Assembly (NCBI RefSeq): GCF_001999945.1
Contig: NZ_CP019650.1
Coordinates: 3,472,001-3,536,000 of the forward strand
DNA: 64,000 nucleotides
From: Microbulbifer agarilyticus
Lineage (GTDB): Bacteria > Pseudomonadota > Gammaproteobacteria > Pseudomonadales > Cellvibrionaceae
Direction: 5' to 3'
Shown one piece after another: positions 36,043 to 46,733 of the stretch. Within the stretch, counting starts at the first letter, position 1. Every line of letters starts with the position of its first letter. The notes under the pieces were generated by a model. That model did no database searches, was not told the DNA's origin, and worked only from the letters and a program-made list of their open reading frames with translations. The position numbers were made by a program, and so were the translations under genes.

Positions 36043-37389
36043 TTAACGGCGACCGTAGCCTTGCAGATTTGCCTTTTTCATTAACCCATCATACTGGTGG
36101 GACAACAGGTGCGACTGCACTTGCGCCATGAAGTCCATCACAACGACCACAACGATCAGCAGTGATGTACCGCCCAGATAGAACGGAATGTTCAGCCCAA
36201 CTACCAGGAACTGCGGCAGCAGGGATACCAATGCGATGTAGCAAGCACCCACCAGGGTCAAGCGAGTCAGAACACTGTCTATATAACGAGCGGTCTGTTC
36301 ACCTGGGCGAATACCGGGTACATAGGCACCGGATTTCTTCAGGTTATCTGCCACTTCATTCGGGTTAAACATCAACGCCGTATAGAAGAAGCAGAAGAAG
36401 CCGATCAGCAGAGCGAACAGAATAATGTTCAGGGGCTGACCCGGGCCCAGCTGCAGTGCCATCCACTGCAGAATCTGTGCACCAATGCCTTCACCACCCT
36501 GGCCGAACCACTGCGCGAGTGTCGCAGGGAACAGCAGGATACTGCTGGCAAAGATCACCGGGATCACACCGGCCATGTTGACCTTCAGCGGTAAATGGCT
36601 GGACTGTGCCGCAGGCGCCTGCGAGTAACGACCTGCCTGACGACGTGCGTGGTTGATAGTAATACGGCGTTGACCGCGCTCCATCACCACTACGAAGTAG
36701 ACTACCGCCAACGCAACGAAGCCGATGGCCAGCAGCATCAGGATGTGTAGTTCACCCTGACGCGCCTGCTCGAAAGCCTGACCGATGGCACTGGGGAGAC
36801 CAGCGACGATGCCAGCAAAGATCAGCATCGAAATGCCGTTACCAACACCGCGCTCGGTGATCTGCTCACCCAGCCACATCATGAACACTGCTCCGGTTAC
36901 CAGTGACACTACGGCCACAAAGTAAAAACCGAATGCGGGCTCTGCGGAATAAGCCAGGTTTTGTCCGGCGAGACCAAAGGTCATACCGATACCCTGGATC
37001 AGAGCCAGAAACACCGTCAGATAACGAGTGTACTGGTTGATTTTACGACGGCCTGCATCACCTTCCTTCTTTAACGCTTCCAAAGAAGGCGTTACTGCGG
37101 TCATCAACTGCATGATGATGGACGCAGAGATGTAAGGCATGATGCCGAGCGCGAGAATACTCATCCGCTCCAGTGCACCACCGGAAAACATGTTAAACAG
37201 ACCCAGGATCGTTCCCTGATTCTGATTGAACAGATTCGCCAGTTTTTCCGGATCAATACCGGGCACCGGAATGTGGGTCCCTATGCGATAAACAAGAATC
37301 GCGAGAAACAGAAAACGAAGGCGAGCCCAAAGCTCGCCTAATCCCTTGCCGTTGCCCAGGGAGTTAACACCAGTTCCTGGTCGTGCCAT
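36043..37389 (-). CDS. secY: Protein translocase subunit SecY
   Basis: 448 residues with ten transmembrane segments, the channel of the SecYEG translocon. Signatures include [20 protein letters not shown] in the first helix region, the plug-region [36 protein letters not shown], and the C-terminal [19 protein letters not shown]. It needs SecE and SecG, which are not in the window. Located between rplO and rpmJ as usual in the spc operon, coupling translocon supply to ribosome synthesis. Two-partner secretion and EPS proteins in this window depend on it for export. Confidence 0.99.
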   Translation of the reverse strand: MARPGTGVNSLGNGKGLGELWARLRFLFLAILVYRIGTHIPVPGIDPEKLANLFNQNQGTILGLFNMFSGGALERMSILALGIMPYISASIIMQLMTAVTPSLEALKKEGDAGRRKINQYTRYLTVFLALIQGIGMTFGLAGQNLAYSAEPAFGFYFVAVVSLVTGAVFMMWLGEQITERGVGNGISMLIFAGIVAGLPSAIGQAFEQARQGELHILMLLAIGFVALAVVYFVVVMERGQRRITINHARRQAGRYSQAPAAQSSHLPLKVNMAGVIPVIFASSILLFPATLAQWFGQGGEGIGAQILQWMALQLGPGQPLNIILFALLIGFFCFFYTALMFNPNEVADNLKKSGAYVPGIRPGEQTARYIDSVLTRLTLVGACYIALVSLLPQFLVVGLNIPFYLGGTSLLIVVVVVMDFMAQVQSHLLSHQYDGLMKKANLQGYGRR

Positions 37390-37401
37390 TGGGGCCTCGA
37401 T

Positions 37402-37836
37402 TTAGTCTTCTACTTTTCCGCCAGCAGCTTCGATGGCTGCTTTAGCACCCTTGGTGACACCCAGACCTTTAACGGTTACCGCTTTGGTCAGTTCACCAGA
37501 AAGGAACACTTTGGCGCGCTTAATGTGGTTGCCGATAATATCGGCATTCTTCAGCGCTGCCAAATCAATAATGTCACCCTCTACCTTCGCCAGCTCCGCC
37601 AGACGCACTTCCGCAACGAAGCGGCCAACGCGAGAGGTGAAACCGTACTTCGGCAGACGCTTCTGCAAAGGCATCTGACCGCCTTCGAAGCCCGGACGAA
37701 CACTACCGCCGGAGCGGGATTTTTGACCTTTATGGCCGCGACCGCCGGTTTTACCCAGGCCGCTACCAATACCACGACCAACGCGCTTGGCGCTGCTCTT
37801 GTGACCCTCAGCGGGAGACAGTTCATTCAAACGCAT
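37402..37836 (-). CDS. rplO: 50S ribosomal protein L15
   Basis: 144 residues, starting [20 protein letters not shown] with the Gly-rich [20 protein letters not shown] extension that penetrates 23S rRNA, and the C-terminal globular domain. Its start is 1 nt from the rpmD stop, and it is 12 nt upstream of secY. Confidence 0.98.
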   Translation of the reverse strand: MRLNELSPAEGHKSSAKRVGRGIGSGLGKTGGRGHKGQKSRSGGSVRPGFEGGQMPLQKRLPKYGFTSRVGRFVAEVRLAELAKVEGDIIDLAALKNADIIGNHIKRAKVFLSGELTKAVTVKGLGVTKGAKAAIEAAGGKVED

Positions 37837-37837
37837 G

Positions 37838-38023
37838 TTACGCCTCCTCTACTTTAATGAGGTAGTTCACTTTGTTGATCATGCCGCGCACAGAGGGAGT
37901 GTCTTCCACTTCCACAGTGTGACCAATGCGGCGCAGACCCAGACCAGCAACACACGCCTGATGATTCTTCAGACGACCGTTGATGCTTTTAACCTGGGTT
38001 ACTTTGATGGTCTTCTTAGCCAT
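37838..38023 (-). CDS. rpmD: 50S ribosomal protein L30
   Basis: 61 residues ([20 protein letters not shown] then [20 protein letters not shown]), the normal bacterial length and the ferredoxin-like L30 fold that binds 23S rRNA. It lies 62 nt after rpsE and abuts rplO. Confidence 0.97.
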   Translation of the reverse strand: MAKKTIKVTQVKSINGRLKNHQACVAGLGLRRIGHTVEVEDTPSVRGMINKVNYLIKVEEA

Positions 38024-38085
38024 GACTCATTCACTCAAAGCAAGTTCAGACCGGGCTGCAGCGGATCACTACAGCCCGAACCGAA

Positions 38086-38595
38086 TCAGTTCAGGATTTC
38101 TTCCACAGACTTGCCGCGCTTGGCAGCAACGTCTTCTGGGCTACTCATTTTACCCAGCGCACTGAAGGTGGCGCGTACGACGTTTACCGGATTGGTAGAG
38201 CCGTAGCACTTGGCCAGTACGTTGTGGACGCCAGCCATTTCCAGTACGGAGCGCATGGCACCGCCGGCAATTACACCGGTACCCTGGGAAGCGGGCTGCA
38301 TGTATACCTTGGAACCGCCGTGGCGACCGTTGGTAGCGTACTGGATGGTGTCACCATTCAGGTCTACTTGGATCATGTTGCGACGCGCAGCTTCCATAGC
38401 CTTTTGGATGGCTACCGGCACTTCGCGGGCTTTACCACGACCAAAGCCAACGCGGCCATTGCCATCGCCAACTACGGTCAGAGCGGTGAACGCGAAGATA
38501 CGACCACCTTTAACGGTTTTGGCAACACGATTGACCTGAACCAGTTTCTCCTGGAGGCCTTCGTCGTTGCTCTTTTCGACTTTTTCTCTAGCCAT
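38086..38595 (-). CDS. rpsE: 30S ribosomal protein S5
   Basis: 169 residues. The double-stranded RNA-binding half ([35 protein letters not shown]) and the C-terminal half ([27 protein letters not shown]) are intact. It contributes to decoding accuracy; the loop that hosts spectinomycin-resistance changes ([11 protein letters not shown]) looks wild type. It follows rplR by 10 nt. Confidence 0.98.
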   Translation of the reverse strand: MAREKVEKSNDEGLQEKLVQVNRVAKTVKGGRIFAFTALTVVGDGNGRVGFGRGKAREVPVAIQKAMEAARRNMIQVDLNGDTIQYATNGRHGGSKVYMQPASQGTGVIAGGAMRSVLEMAGVHNVLAKCYGSTNPVNVVRATFSALGKMSSPEDVAAKRGKSVEEILN

Positions 38596-38605
38596 AACTC
38601 AACCC

Positions 38606-38956
38606 TTAGAATTTCAGACCGGCTTCACGGGCAGCGTCAGCCAGGGCCTTAACACGGCCGTGGTATTTGAAACCGCTACGATCGAAGGCTACCGCTTCAA
38701 CGCCAGCAGCTTTCGCACGCTCAGCGATCAGGGTGCCAACGGCTTTAGCGGCGTCGACGTTACCAGTTTTGCTTTCACGCAGGTCCTTATCCAGAGTAGA
38801 GGCGGTGGCCAATACCTTGTCGCCATCGGCGGTCAGGATCTGTGCGTAAATGTGGCGGGGAGTGCGGTTCACTGTCAGGCGAACGGCGCCCAGCTCACGG
38901 AACTTGGCGCGGGCACGACGTGCACGACGCAAGCGAGTTTGCTTCTTAACGTTCAT
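38606..38956 (-). CDS. rplR: 50S ribosomal protein L18
   Basis: 116 residues: basic N terminus ([19 protein letters not shown]), then [16 protein letters not shown] and [20 protein letters not shown]. It binds 5S rRNA together with L5, mediating 5S attachment to the large subunit. Spaced 9 nt from rplF. Confidence 0.98.
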   Translation of the reverse strand: MNVKKQTRLRRARRARAKFRELGAVRLTVNRTPRHIYAQILTADGDKVLATASTLDKDLRESKTGNVDAAKAVGTLIAERAKAAGVEAVAFDRSGFKYHGRVKALADAAREAGLKF

Positions 38957-38965
38957 ATCTATGCC

Positions 38966-39499
38966 TTACTTCTTCTTGGCCTCTTTACGATACACGCGCT
39001 CGTCGGCGTAGCGGACACCCTTACCTTTGTAGGGCTCCGGCGGACGGAATGCGCGGATCTCTGCGGCCACTTGACCTAACAGCTGCTTATCGCTGCTCTT
39101 CAGTACGATTTCAGTCTGGCTCGGGGTTTCAGCAGTAACACCTTCCGGCAGTGCGTAATCTACCGGGTGAGAGAAACCGAGAGTCAGGTTAACGGTCTTA
39201 CCAGATGCTTTCGCACGGTAACCTACACCGTTCAGCTGAAGTTTCTTTTCGAAACCCTGACTGACACCGACCACCATGTTGCTAACCAGCGCGCGGGTTG
39301 TGCCGGCGAGGGCACGTGCCTGCTTGGAACCATTGCGTGCAGCAAAGGTCAGCTGATTCTCTTCCTGTTTAACTTCAACGTCACTGTGCGCGGAGAAGTT
39401 CAGGTTGCCATTACCACCTTTCACAGCGATTTCCTGACCTGTAAGGCTCACGGAAACGCCAGCGGGGATACTTACGGGACTATTAGCTACTCGAGACAT
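38966..39499 (-). CDS. rplF: 50S ribosomal protein L6
   Basis: 177 residues, two repeated alpha/beta domains: [20 protein letters not shown] at the start and the conserved [19 protein letters not shown] end. It lies near the GTPase-associated region of the 50S subunit. It follows rpsH by 12 nt. Confidence 0.98.
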   Translation of the reverse strand: MSRVANSPVSIPAGVSVSLTGQEIAVKGGNGNLNFSAHSDVEVKQEENQLTFAARNGSKQARALAGTTRALVSNMVVGVSQGFEKKLQLNGVGYRAKASGKTVNLTLGFSHPVDYALPEGVTAETPSQTEIVLKSSDKQLLGQVAAEIRAFRPPEPYKGKGVRYADERVYRKEAKKK

Positions 39500-39511
39500 A
39501 TTAACCCCCGC

Positions 39512-39904
39512 TTAGAATACGGTGCAGAGCACTTCGCCGCCGACACCAGCCTGACGGGCAGCACGATCAGTCATCACACCCTGAGAGGTGGAGACGATAG
39601 CGATACCCAGGCCACCGCGAACGGACGGCAACGCTTTCTTACCTGCGTAGTTACGCAGGCCTGGACGGGAAACCCGGTCCAGCTCAGCAATTACCGGCTT
39701 GCCCTGGAAGTATTTCAGTTCGATAGTCAGTTCAGGCTTGGCACCTTCGCTGACGGCTACTTCAGTAACGTAACCTTCGCTCTTCAGAACGTTTGCTACG
39801 GCTACTTTCAGTTTGGAAGAAGGCATAGAAACACTGCCCTTGCCGCGCGCCAAGGCGTTGCGAACACGGGTCAGCATATCTGCCAACGGATCTTGCATAC
39901 TCAT
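39512..39904 (-). CDS. rpsH: 30S ribosomal protein S8
   Basis: 130 residues, beginning [20 protein letters not shown] and ending in the conserved [20 protein letters not shown]. It is a primary 16S rRNA binder and in E. coli represses translation of the spc operon by binding the rplE leader. The gap to rpsN is 27 nt. Confidence 0.98.
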   Translation of the reverse strand: MSMQDPLADMLTRVRNALARGKGSVSMPSSKLKVAVANVLKSEGYVTEVAVSEGAKPELTIELKYFQGKPVIAELDRVSRPGLRNYAGKKALPSVRGGLGIAIVSTSQGVMTDRAARQAGVGGEVLCTVF

Positions 39905-39931
39905 TACTTAAGACTCCTCAAGTGTGCCGTA

Positions 39932-40237
39932 TTACCAGCTGGACTTAACCAGACCGGGGACATCACCACGCATAGCGGCTTCACGCAGTTTGTTACGGCA
40001 CAGGCCGAACTTGCGGTAGACAGCGTGGGGGCGACCAGTGATACGACAGCGACGTTGCTGACGTACCGGGCTTGCATCGCGCGGCATTTGTTGCAGCTTG
40101 AGTTGAGCCTCCCAGCGCTCCTCATCGGAAGCACTGGCACTGGCGATGATCGCCTTCAGCTCTTGACGCTTTTCGGCGTACTTAGCTGCGGTTCGAGCGC
40201 GCTTGTTCTCACGCGCAATCATGGATTTCTTCGCCAT
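39932..40237 (-). CDS. rpsN: 30S ribosomal protein S14, zinc-independent type
   Basis: 101 residues, the long form typical of proteobacteria ([20 protein letters not shown], then [20 protein letters not shown]). It lacks the CxxC-x12-CxxC zinc ribbon, so it is the C- paralogue. It sits in the head of the 30S subunit. Placed between rplE and rpsH as in the standard spc operon. Confidence 0.98.
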   Translation of the reverse strand: MAKKSMIARENKRARTAAKYAEKRQELKAIIASASASDEERWEAQLKLQQMPRDASPVRQQRRCRITGRPHAVYRKFGLCRNKLREAAMRGDVPGLVKSSW

Positions 40238-40246
40238 GGAATCCTC

Positions 40247-40786
40247 TTAACCCTTGAAAGGGAAGTTGAATGCTTTCAGCAGTGCACGACCTTGTTCGTC
40301 GGTAGCTGCTGTAGTAGTGACACAAATATCCAAGCCACGAATTTTGTCTACTTTGTCGTAGTCAATTTCCGGGAAGATAATTTGTTCTGTTACACCCATT
40401 GAGAAGTTACCACGACCGTCGAACTGCTTCGGGCTAATGCCACGGAAGTCGCGGATACGTGGGATAGCGATACCAATCAGTCGCTCCAGGAACTCATACA
40501 TGCGCTCACCGCGCAGAGTTACCTTACAGCCGATCGGCCATTCTTCACGGATTTTGAAACCCGCAATAGACTTTCGCGCTTTGGTCACAATAGGTTTTTG
40601 ACCAGTGATAGCAGTCATGTCATTGACTGCATGTTCCAGTACCTTCTTATCACCAATGGCTTCACCGACACCCATGTTGACGGTGATTTTGGTGATGCGC
40701 GGCACGGACATTACGTTCTCAAGTCCCAGCTCTTCTTTAAGCTTGGACGCGAGTTCTTTGGTGTAGAGCTCTTTAAGCCTTGCCAT
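40247..40786 (-). CDS. rplE: 50S ribosomal protein L5
   Basis: 179 residues from the ATG at 40786 ([20 protein letters not shown]). A GTG three codons upstream is in frame, but AGGTGG lies 5 nt before the ATG at 40786, and the family starts there. L5 binds 5S rRNA and forms the B1b bridge with S13. The conserved GMGVTEQ-like [16 protein letters not shown] and [18 protein letters not shown] are present. Confidence 0.97.
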   Translation of the reverse strand: MARLKELYTKELASKLKEELGLENVMSVPRITKITVNMGVGEAIGDKKVLEHAVNDMTAITGQKPIVTKARKSIAGFKIREEWPIGCKVTLRGERMYEFLERLIGIAIPRIRDFRGISPKQFDGRGNFSMGVTEQIIFPEIDYDKVDKIRGLDICVTTTAATDEQGRALLKAFNFPFKG

Positions 40787-40800
40787 GTTTTCCACCTGAC

Positions 40801-41118
40801 TTATGCGTCAACGGCTTCGCCGCTGGATTTGAAGACGCGGATCTTAGTGCCATCTTCCAGTACTTTGAAGCCTACCCGGTCAGCTTTTTGGGTATTCGGG
40901 TTGAAGATGGCAACGTTGGAAGCCTGAATAGCGGCCTCTTTCTCAACGATCCCACCGGCAACACCCAACTGTGGGTTCGGCTTCTGGTGTTTTTTGATCA
41001 TCTGAACACCGGATACGATCAAACGGCCATCGTTCAGCACCTTGGTTACGGTGCCACGCTTGCCCTTGTCGCGACCGGCGATAACGATCACTTCATCGTC
41101 ACGCTTGATCTTGCGCAT
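40801..41118 (-). CDS. rplX: 50S ribosomal protein L24
   Basis: 105 residues with the KOW motif [20 protein letters not shown] near the start, an early-assembly 23S rRNA binder beside the exit tunnel. It lies 20 nt after rplN and 14 nt before the rplE start. Confidence 0.98.
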   Translation of the reverse strand: MRKIKRDDEVIVIAGRDKGKRGTVTKVLNDGRLIVSGVQMIKKHQKPNPQLGVAGGIVEKEAAIQASNVAIFNPNTQKADRVGFKVLEDGTKIRVFKSSGEAVDA

Positions 41119-41138
41119 TACTCTTCTCCGCTCGTGGC

Positions 41139-41507
41139 TTAGATAACTTCGGGAGCCAGTGAGATGATCTTCATGAACTTCTCACCACGCAACTCACGAG
41201 TTACCGGGCCAAAAATACGGGTGCCGACCGGAGCTTGGTTCTGGTTCAGCAGCACCGCTGCGTTATCGTCAAATTTGATCAGGGAGCCGTCTGGGCGACG
41301 CACACCTTTTTTGGTGCGAACCACAACAGCGGTCATTACCTGACCTTTTTTCACTTTACCGCGAGGAATCGCTTCCTTAACGGTTACTTTGATAATGTCG
41401 CCAACACCAGCGTAGCGACGGTGGGAGCCGCCCAGCACCTTGATGCACATGACACGGCGAGCCCCACTGTTATCGGCTACTTCTAAGTAGGATTCTGTTT
41501 GAATCAT
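41139..41507 (-). CDS. rplN: 50S ribosomal protein L14
   Basis: 122 residues, starting [20 protein letters not shown], the invariant L14 opening; [20 protein letters not shown] and the C-terminal [12 protein letters not shown] are also standard. It binds 23S rRNA and the ribosome-silencing factor. As first gene of the spc operon it follows rpsQ by 50 nt, the place of the spc promoter in E. coli; I see no clear promoter here. Confidence 0.98.
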   Translation of the reverse strand: MIQTESYLEVADNSGARRVMCIKVLGGSHRRYAGVGDIIKVTVKEAIPRGKVKKGQVMTAVVVRTKKGVRRPDGSLIKFDDNAAVLLNQNQAPVGTRIFGPVTRELRGEKFMKIISLAPEVI

Positions 41508-41557
41508 TGTTCCTCTCCGAAAACCGGTTTAGGTTTTCACAGTCAATGGGCCCAGGA

Positions 41558-41821
41558 TTAAACCTTCGCCGCACGCTCTACAATAGTTTGCAAGGACCAG
41601 GACTTACTCTTGGACAGCGGACGAGACTCTTCAATGGTCACAACATCACCGATGTTGCAGTCATTGTTCTCATCATGTGCCTTGAGCTTGGTGGACTTGT
41701 TCAAAATTTTGCCGTAGATCGGGTGCTTAACACGGCGCTCGATCAAAACGGTGATGGTTTTATCCATCTTGTCACTCACAACCTTACCGGTCAGAGTACG
41801 CTTCAGTTTTGCTTCAGCCAT
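41558..41821 (-). CDS. rpsQ: 30S ribosomal protein S17
   Basis: 87 residues ([20 protein letters not shown], then [20 protein letters not shown]), OB fold, a primary 16S rRNA binder. It is the last gene of the S10 operon. It lies 2 nt after rpmC. Confidence 0.98.
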   Translation of the reverse strand: MAEAKLKRTLTGKVVSDKMDKTITVLIERRVKHPIYGKILNKSTKLKAHDENNDCNIGDVVTIEESRPLSKSKSWSLQTIVERAAKV

Positions 41822-41823
41822 GA

Positions 41824-42015
41824 TTAATTACCTGCCTTCTCGGTCAACACAGTCTTAATGCGAGCAATGTCGCGACGAGTCTGCTTCAGCAGATGGGTCT
41901 GAGTCAGCTGACCGGTGGACTTCTGCATACGCAGCTTGAACTGTGCTTCAAGCTGGGTAATTAGTTCCTGGTTCAGTTCTTCAACTGACTTTGAGCGTAG
42001 ATCTGCAGTCTTCAT
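41824..42015 (-). CDS. rpmC: 50S ribosomal protein L29
   Basis: 63 residues, helical hairpin ([20 protein letters not shown], then [19 protein letters not shown]). It sits at the tunnel exit and helps form the docking site for trigger factor and SRP with L23. The start codon shares its first base with the rplP stop codon, giving coupled translation. Confidence 0.98.
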   Translation of the reverse strand: MKTADLRSKSVEELNQELITQLEAQFKLRMQKSTGQLTQTHLLKQTRRDIARIKTVLTEKAGN

Positions 42016-42428
42016 TACATCACCGAACGCTTAACGAAAGTTGTCTTTACAGGCAGCTTGGCCGCAGCGAGGTCAAACGCTTCGCGAGCCAATTCTTCGG
42101 AAACACCCTCCATCTCATAGAGGACCTTACCTGGTTGAATCTGGGCAACCCAGTATTCAACGCTACCCTTACCTTTACCCATCCGAACCTCGAGAGGTTT
42201 GTTGGTGATGGGCTTGTCTGGAAACACACGAATCCAGATTTTACCGCCACGCTTAACGTGACGAGTCATTGCGCGACGAGCCGCTTCGATCTGACGCGCA
42301 GTAATGCGTCCACGACCGATGGCCTTGAGGCCGAACTCGCCAAAGCTCACTTTAGAGCCGCGCTGAGAAAGACCGCGGTTGCGACCCTTCTGTACCTTGC
42401 GGAATTTTGTACGCTTTGGTTGTAGCAT
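42015..42428 (-). CDS. rplP: 50S ribosomal protein L16
   Basis: 137 residues, starting [40 protein letters not shown] and [20 protein letters not shown] are typical. It contacts A-site tRNA near the peptidyl transferase centre. It lies 11 nt after rpsC. Confidence 0.98.
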   Translation of the reverse strand: MLQPKRTKFRKVQKGRNRGLSQRGSKVSFGEFGLKAIGRGRITARQIEAARRAMTRHVKRGGKIWIRVFPDKPITNKPLEVRMGKGKGSVEYWVAQIQPGKVLYEMEGVSEELAREAFDLAAAKLPVKTTFVKRSVM

Positions 42429-42439
42429 CTGCGCACCCC

Positions 42440-43120
42440 TTACTTAGAAGCTTTCTTGCGAGGCTTCGCTGGTTTCTCTTCGGCAACTTCGTCACCGATG
42501 ACTTCACCTTTGAAGATCCAAACTTTCACACCAATGATGCCGTAAGTCGTGCTGGCTTCAGCGGTGCCGTAGTCGATGTTGGCACGCAGAGTGTGCAGAG
42601 GTACACGACCTTCGCGGTACCATTCGGTACGTGCGATCTCGGCGCCGCCCAGACGGCCGCTAACCTGGATCTTGATACCTTGTGCGCCCTGGCGCATTGC
42701 GTTCTGTACGGCACGCTTCATAGCGCGACGAAACATAACGCGACGCTCCAGCTGCTGAGCAACGTTCTGGCCAACCAGAGTGGCGTCCAGATCAGGCTTA
42801 CGCACTTCTTCGATGTCGATGTGCACGGGCACACCCATCTGAGCGCTCACTTCGTTGCGCAGACGCTCTACGTCTTCACCTTTTTTACCGATCACGATAC
42901 CCGGACGCGCAGTGTGAATAGTCACACGAGCGGTGTTGGCCGGACGTTCGATCTCGATACGGCTCACAGAAGCGTGGGCCAGTTTTTTGCGAATAAATTC
43001 GCGAACTTTCAGATCCGTGTACAGCTTGTCTGCGTACTCGTCGCTGCCGGCATACCAAACAGAAGTATGCTTTTTAACGATACCCAGACGAATGCCGGTA
43101 GGATGTACTTTTTGTCCCAT
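42440..43120 (-). CDS. rpsC: 30S ribosomal protein S3
   Basis: 226 residues. The N-terminal [20 protein letters not shown], the KH domain ([19 protein letters not shown]) and the C-terminal domain ([20 protein letters not shown]) are all present. It lines the mRNA entry channel. It lies 19 nt after rplV. Confidence 0.98.
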   Translation of the reverse strand: MGQKVHPTGIRLGIVKKHTSVWYAGSDEYADKLYTDLKVREFIRKKLAHASVSRIEIERPANTARVTIHTARPGIVIGKKGEDVERLRNEVSAQMGVPVHIDIEEVRKPDLDATLVGQNVAQQLERRVMFRRAMKRAVQNAMRQGAQGIKIQVSGRLGGAEIARTEWYREGRVPLHTLRANIDYGTAEASTTYGIIGVKVWIFKGEVIGDEVAEEKPAKPRKKASK

Positions 43121-43139
43121 GGTTTTCTCGCCTGCTCTC

Positions 43140-43472
43140 TTATTTCTCGGCTACTTTCACAGTAATGTGACAAGTACGCTTCAGAATACGATCGGCACGA
43201 CCTTTTGCACGCGGCTTAATGCGCTTCATGGTCATACCCTCATCCACGAAGATGGTGGAAACCTTCAACTCGTCGACGTCGGCACCTTCGTTGTGCTCGG
43301 CGTTGGCGATTGCAGATTCCAAAATCTTCTTGACGATCGCAGCACCCTTCTTGTGGCTGAAAGCCAGGATATCCAGGGCTTCCTCGACACCTTTGCCGCG
43401 AATCTGATCAGCTACCAGGCGCGCTTTCTGTGCCGAAAGACGAGCACCGCGTAGTTTTGCTTGCACTTCCAT
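43140..43472 (-). CDS. rplV: 50S ribosomal protein L22
   Basis: 110 residues ([20 protein letters not shown]) with the long beta-hairpin that lines the exit tunnel (near [20 protein letters not shown]). Macrolide-resistance positions in the hairpin look normal. It lies 15 nt after rpsS. Confidence 0.98.
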   Translation of the reverse strand: MEVQAKLRGARLSAQKARLVADQIRGKGVEEALDILAFSHKKGAAIVKKILESAIANAEHNEGADVDELKVSTIFVDEGMTMKRIKPRAKGRADRILKRTCHITVKVAEK

Positions 43473-43487
43473 CTCTATAACCTCGGC

Positions 43488-43766
43488 TTAGCGCTTCTTC
43501 GCTTTCTTATCCGCGGCGTGGCCACGGTAAGTGCGGGTAGCGGCGAATTCGCCCAGCTTGTGGCCAACCATTTCTTCGTTGACCAGAACGGGCACGTGTT
43601 GACGACCGTTATGTACAGCAATCGTCAGGCCCACCATTTCCGGCATAACCATAGAACGGCGGGACCAGGTTTTAATCGGCCGGCGATCATTTTTCTCGAT
43701 CGCTGCCTCCACCTTTTTGATCAAATGCAGATCAATAAAGGGACCTTTCTTTAATGAGCGTGGCAC
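43488..43766 (-). CDS. rpsS: 30S ribosomal protein S19
   Basis: 92 residues ([20 protein letters not shown], then [20 protein letters not shown]), the standard length. It forms a head complex with S13 near the A-site. Gap of 37 nt after rplB. Confidence 0.98.
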   Translation of the reverse strand: MPRSLKKGPFIDLHLIKKVEAAIEKNDRRPIKTWSRRSMVMPEMVGLTIAVHNGRQHVPVLVNEEMVGHKLGEFAATRTYRGHAADKKAKKR

Positions 43767-43803
43767 TGTCGATTCCTCTCTAGCAGCTCAGACATCGCGC
43801 GGC

Positions 43804-44628
43804 TTATTTGCCGCGACGACGTACAATCATGTTGTCGGTGCGCTTGTTCTTACGCGTTTTCTTACCCTTAGTCGGAACGCCCCAAGGTGTCACAGGGTGA
43901 CGACCACCGGAGGTACGACCTTCACCACCACCATGCGGGTGGTCTACCGGGTTCATCGCCACACCGCGAACGGTAGGACGAACACCGCGCCAGCGTTTGG
44001 CACCAGCTTTACCCAGCTTGCGCAGGCTGTGTTCAGAGTTGCTCACTTCACCCAGGGTGGCGCGGCACTCAGACAGAACTTTACGCATTTCACCAGAACG
44101 CAGACGGATAGTCGCGTACTGACCTTCACGGGCAACCAGCTGTACAGAGGCACCGGCAGAGCGGGCCAACTGAGCACCTTTACCAGGCTTCAGCTCGATG
44201 GCGTGAATTACAGAACCAACCGGGATGTTACGCAGCGGCAGGGTATTACCTACAGCGATAGGCGCAGCGTCACCAGATTGGATCTTGGCACCGGCCTTGA
44301 GGCCTTTTGGCGCAATGATGTAACGACGCTCACCGTCGGCATAGCACACCAGGGCGATGTGCGCGCTGCGGTTCGGATCGTATTCCAGGCGCTCAACGGT
44401 GGCAGGAATGCCATCTTTGTTGCGCTTGAAATCCACTACGCGATAGTGATGCTTGTGACCACCACCGATATGACGGGTGGTAATGCGACCGTTGTTATTA
44501 CGGCCACCGGTCTTGGACTTCTTCTCAACCAGCGGAGCGTAAGGCGCACCTTTGTGCAGGTCGGTGTTAACAACCTTTACCAGGTGACGACGGCCAGCAG
44601 AGGTCGGTTTTGCTTTTACAATAGCCAT
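43804..44628 (-). CDS. rplB: 50S ribosomal protein L2
   Basis: 274 residues: [20 protein letters not shown] at the start, [20 protein letters not shown], and the functional [20 protein letters not shown] loop with the histidine linked to peptidyl transferase activity. It is among the most conserved large-subunit proteins. Follows rplW by 14 nt. Confidence 0.99.
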   Translation of the reverse strand: MAIVKAKPTSAGRRHLVKVVNTDLHKGAPYAPLVEKKSKTGGRNNNGRITTRHIGGGHKHHYRVVDFKRNKDGIPATVERLEYDPNRSAHIALVCYADGERRYIIAPKGLKAGAKIQSGDAAPIAVGNTLPLRNIPVGSVIHAIELKPGKGAQLARSAGASVQLVAREGQYATIRLRSGEMRKVLSECRATLGEVSNSEHSLRKLGKAGAKRWRGVRPTVRGVAMNPVDHPHGGGEGRTSGGRHPVTPWGVPTKGKKTRKNKRTDNMIVRRRGK

Positions 44629-44642
44629 TGCAACTCTCCCCT

Positions 44643-44939
44643 TTACTCAGCGGCTTCGAAGTTGATGTCGCTGCCTTCGGCCAGACGAACGTAAGCTTTT
44701 TTCCAGTCGTTGCGCTGACCCATGCCAGTGCGAGTACGCTTGGTTTTGCCCTTAACGTTCACGGTGCGAACCTGCTCAACAGAAACGTTGAACAACTTCT
44801 CTACCGCGGCCTTGATTTCGGCTTTGGACGCGTCGGTGGTTACTTTGAAAACTACCTGGTTGGCGGCGTCCGCCAGCACAGCAGCCTTCTCGGAAATTAC
44901 CGGGCCCAGCAGTACTTTGTAGATTCGCTCTTGGTTCAT
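44643..44939 (-). CDS. rplW: 50S ribosomal protein L23
   Basis: 98 residues ([20 protein letters not shown], then [20 protein letters not shown]), docking site for trigger factor and SRP at the tunnel exit. Its ATG overlaps the rplD stop by 4 nt. Confidence 0.98.
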   Translation of the reverse strand: MNQERIYKVLLGPVISEKAAVLADAANQVVFKVTTDASKAEIKAAVEKLFNVSVEQVRTVNVKGKTKRTRTGMGQRNDWKKAYVRLAEGSDINFEAAE

Positions 44940-45550
44940 CCCAGCACCTCATCAATTTTCTTCAGTGCAGAAACGGTAACCACGACCTTGTCAAAGCGAA
45001 TCAGGCTTACCGGATCGATACCCTGTACATCGCGAACATCGATCTTGTGTAGGTTGCGCGCGGCCAGGTAGAGGTTTTCATTAACCTCTTCGGTCACGAT
45101 CAACGCGTCGGACAGATCGTACTGTGCCAGCTTGGTTACCAGCTGCTTGGTCTTCGGCGCTTCAACGTCGAAAGACTCAACTACAACCAGACGCTCCTGA
45201 CGAGCCAACTCAGAGAGAATGCAGCGCAGTGCAGCGCGGTACATTTTCTTGTTGAGCTTCAAACTGTGATCACGCGGCTCGGCAGCGAAGGTTACGCCAC
45301 CAGAACGCCACAGCGGGCTACGAATAGTACCAGCACGAGCACGGCCAGTACCTTTTTGGCGCCACGGCTTCTTGCCGCCGCCGGAAACCGCAGAACGGTT
45401 TTTCTGAGCCTTGGTACCTTGGCGAGCGCCAGCCATGTAGGCGACAACTGCCTGGTGCACCAGGTCCTGATTGAATTCACGACCGAAAGCCACTTCAGAG
45501 ACTGCAACAGTGCCTTTAGCGCCTTCGGGAGTAGCGATATTCAGTTCCAT
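44936..45550 (-). CDS. rplD: 50S ribosomal protein L4
   Basis: 204 residues. The extended loop [20 protein letters not shown] that lines the exit tunnel, and [20 protein letters not shown], are conserved. In E. coli L4 also represses the S10 operon by acting on its long leader; here the leader is much shorter (see 46661-46695). Translationally coupled to rplW. Confidence 0.98.
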   Translation of the reverse strand: MELNIATPEGAKGTVAVSEVAFGREFNQDLVHQAVVAYMAGARQGTKAQKNRSAVSGGGKKPWRQKGTGRARAGTIRSPLWRSGGVTFAAEPRDHSLKLNKKMYRAALRCILSELARQERLVVVESFDVEAPKTKQLVTKLAQYDLSDALIVTEEVNENLYLAARNLHKIDVRDVQGIDPVSLIRFDKVVVTVSALKKIDEVLG

Positions 45551-45568
45551 ATCTATTTCCCCTCAGAC

Positions 45569-46204
45569 TTAGGCTTTAACTGCCGGACGAACGATAACGT
45601 CACCACCGGGAGCGCCAGGTACGGCACCTTTAACCAGCAGCAAGTTACGCTCGGCATCAACACGAACCACTTCCAGGTTTTGCGTGGTTACACGCTCAGC
45701 ACCCATGTGACCGGCCATTTTCTTGCCTTTCCACACACGACCAGGAGTCTGGCACTGACCGATAGAACCGGGAGCGCGGTGAGACAGGGAGTTACCGTGA
45801 GTAGCGTCTTGGGTACGGAAATTCCAGCGCTTAACGCCACCCTGGAAACCTTTACCTTTGGAAGTGCCGGTTACGTCGATCTTCTGACCGGCTTCAAAGC
45901 CAGATACAGTGATTTCAGAACCGATTTCGAAGGACTCTTCAGAACCGTCAGTACGCAGTTCGAAAAGTGCAGAGCCAGCCTCAGTGTTGGCTTTGGCGAA
46001 GTGGCCCGCTTGGGGCTTGGAGACACGGGAAGCCTTACGGGAACCCACAGTTACTTGAACCGCGGAGTAGCCGTCAGTTTCCACAGTTTTCACCTGAGTG
46101 ACGCGATTCGGAACTACCTCGATAACAGTTACCGGGATAGAAGCGCCATCTTCAGTGAAGACGCGAGTCATGCCGCTCTTGCGGCCGACAATACCTATAG
46201 TCAT
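45569..46204 (-). CDS. rplC: 50S ribosomal protein L3
   Basis: 211 residues starting [20 protein letters not shown]; the [20 protein letters not shown] loop reaches the peptidyl transferase centre and bears the Gln methylated by PrmB in E. coli. Early assembly protein for 23S rRNA. The gap to rpsJ is about 110 nt, longer than other gaps in the operon, with no recognised element. Confidence 0.98.
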   Translation of the reverse strand: MTIGIVGRKSGMTRVFTEDGASIPVTVIEVVPNRVTQVKTVETDGYSAVQVTVGSRKASRVSKPQAGHFAKANTEAGSALFELRTDGSEESFEIGSEITVSGFEAGQKIDVTGTSKGKGFQGGVKRWNFRTQDATHGNSLSHRAPGSIGQCQTPGRVWKGKKMAGHMGAERVTTQNLEVVRVDAERNLLLVKGAVPGAPGGDVIVRPAVKA

Positions 46205-46314
46205 CTTTTCAACCTCTCAGTGCACGGGGCTTTAACCCACTGCGGCCGCCCAATTTCAGAGCGTTACACTACCCAGACCGTTTTCGCCTGGGATTCGGTA
46301 GTTAATTTAACGTG

Positions 46315-46626
46315 TTAGCCGAGACTAATCTGAACCTCAACACCGGCCGCCAGATCGAGCTTCATCAGCGCGTCAACGGTTTTCTCGGTAGGCTCTACGA
46401 TGTCCAGCAAACGCTTGTGAGTACGAATCTCGTACTGGTCGCGCGCGTCTTTGTTGACGTGCGGAGAAATCAGTACGGTGTACTTCTCTTTACGAGTCGG
46501 CAGCGGGATAGGACCGCGTACTTGTGCGCCAGTGCGCTTGGCCGTCTCAACAATCTCCTGAGTAGACGCGTCGATCAGCTTGTGATCGAACGCCTTCAGG
46601 CGAATTCGGATGCGTTGACCCTGCAT
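46315..46626 (-). CDS. rpsJ: 30S ribosomal protein S10
   Basis: 103 residues from the ATG at 46626 ([20 protein letters not shown]), the standard start and length. A TTG 15 nt upstream is in frame, but its codons overlap the GGAG Shine-Dalgarno (9 nt before the ATG). S10 is a head protein and the NusB partner in antitermination. It is the first gene of the S10 operon, with a strong promoter 76 nt upstream of the ATG (46702-46730). Confidence 0.97.
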   Translation of the reverse strand: MQGQRIRIRLKAFDHKLIDASTQEIVETAKRTGAQVRGPIPLPTRKEKYTVLISPHVNKDARDQYEIRTHKRLLDIVEPTEKTVDALMKLDLAAGVEVQISLG

Positions 46627-46660
46627 GGAATCAAACTCCAATAATAAAAGCTAAAGAACG

Positions 46661-46695
46661 TCCTTTTACGCAGCCCCGAGGGCGGGCGAAAAGGA
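46661..46695 (-). promoter_or_regulatory. Hairpin at the 5' end of the S10 operon leader
   Basis: TCCTTTT (46661-46667) and AAAAGGA (46689-46695) pair, continued by CGC/GCG past a one-base bulge, with a GC-rich loop. The outer end coincides with the transcription start expected from the promoter at 46702-46730 (about 46695), so the transcript would begin with this structure, followed by about 35 nt to the rpsJ start. It could be the target of feedback by L4 or an mRNA stabiliser. Confidence 0.5.
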
Positions 46696-46701
46696 GCGCG
46701 A

Positions 46702-46730
46702 ATTCTACGGGCGAAGTTTTGAGCTGTCAA
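46702..46730 (-). promoter_or_regulatory. S10 operon promoter
   Basis: Minus strand: TTGACA (46725-46730), a 17-nt spacer, TAGAAT (46702-46707). The -35 is a perfect sigma-70 match and the -10 matches 5 of 6. The -35 lies 3 nt past the stop codon of the upstream tpsB-like gene (46734-46736). Confidence 0.88.
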
Positions 46731-46733
46731 CTG

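Noticed and set aside
39167..40402. 411-codon plus-strand open frame across rplF, rpsH, rpsN and rplE
   Set aside because: Antisense to four conserved genes, no recognisable product.
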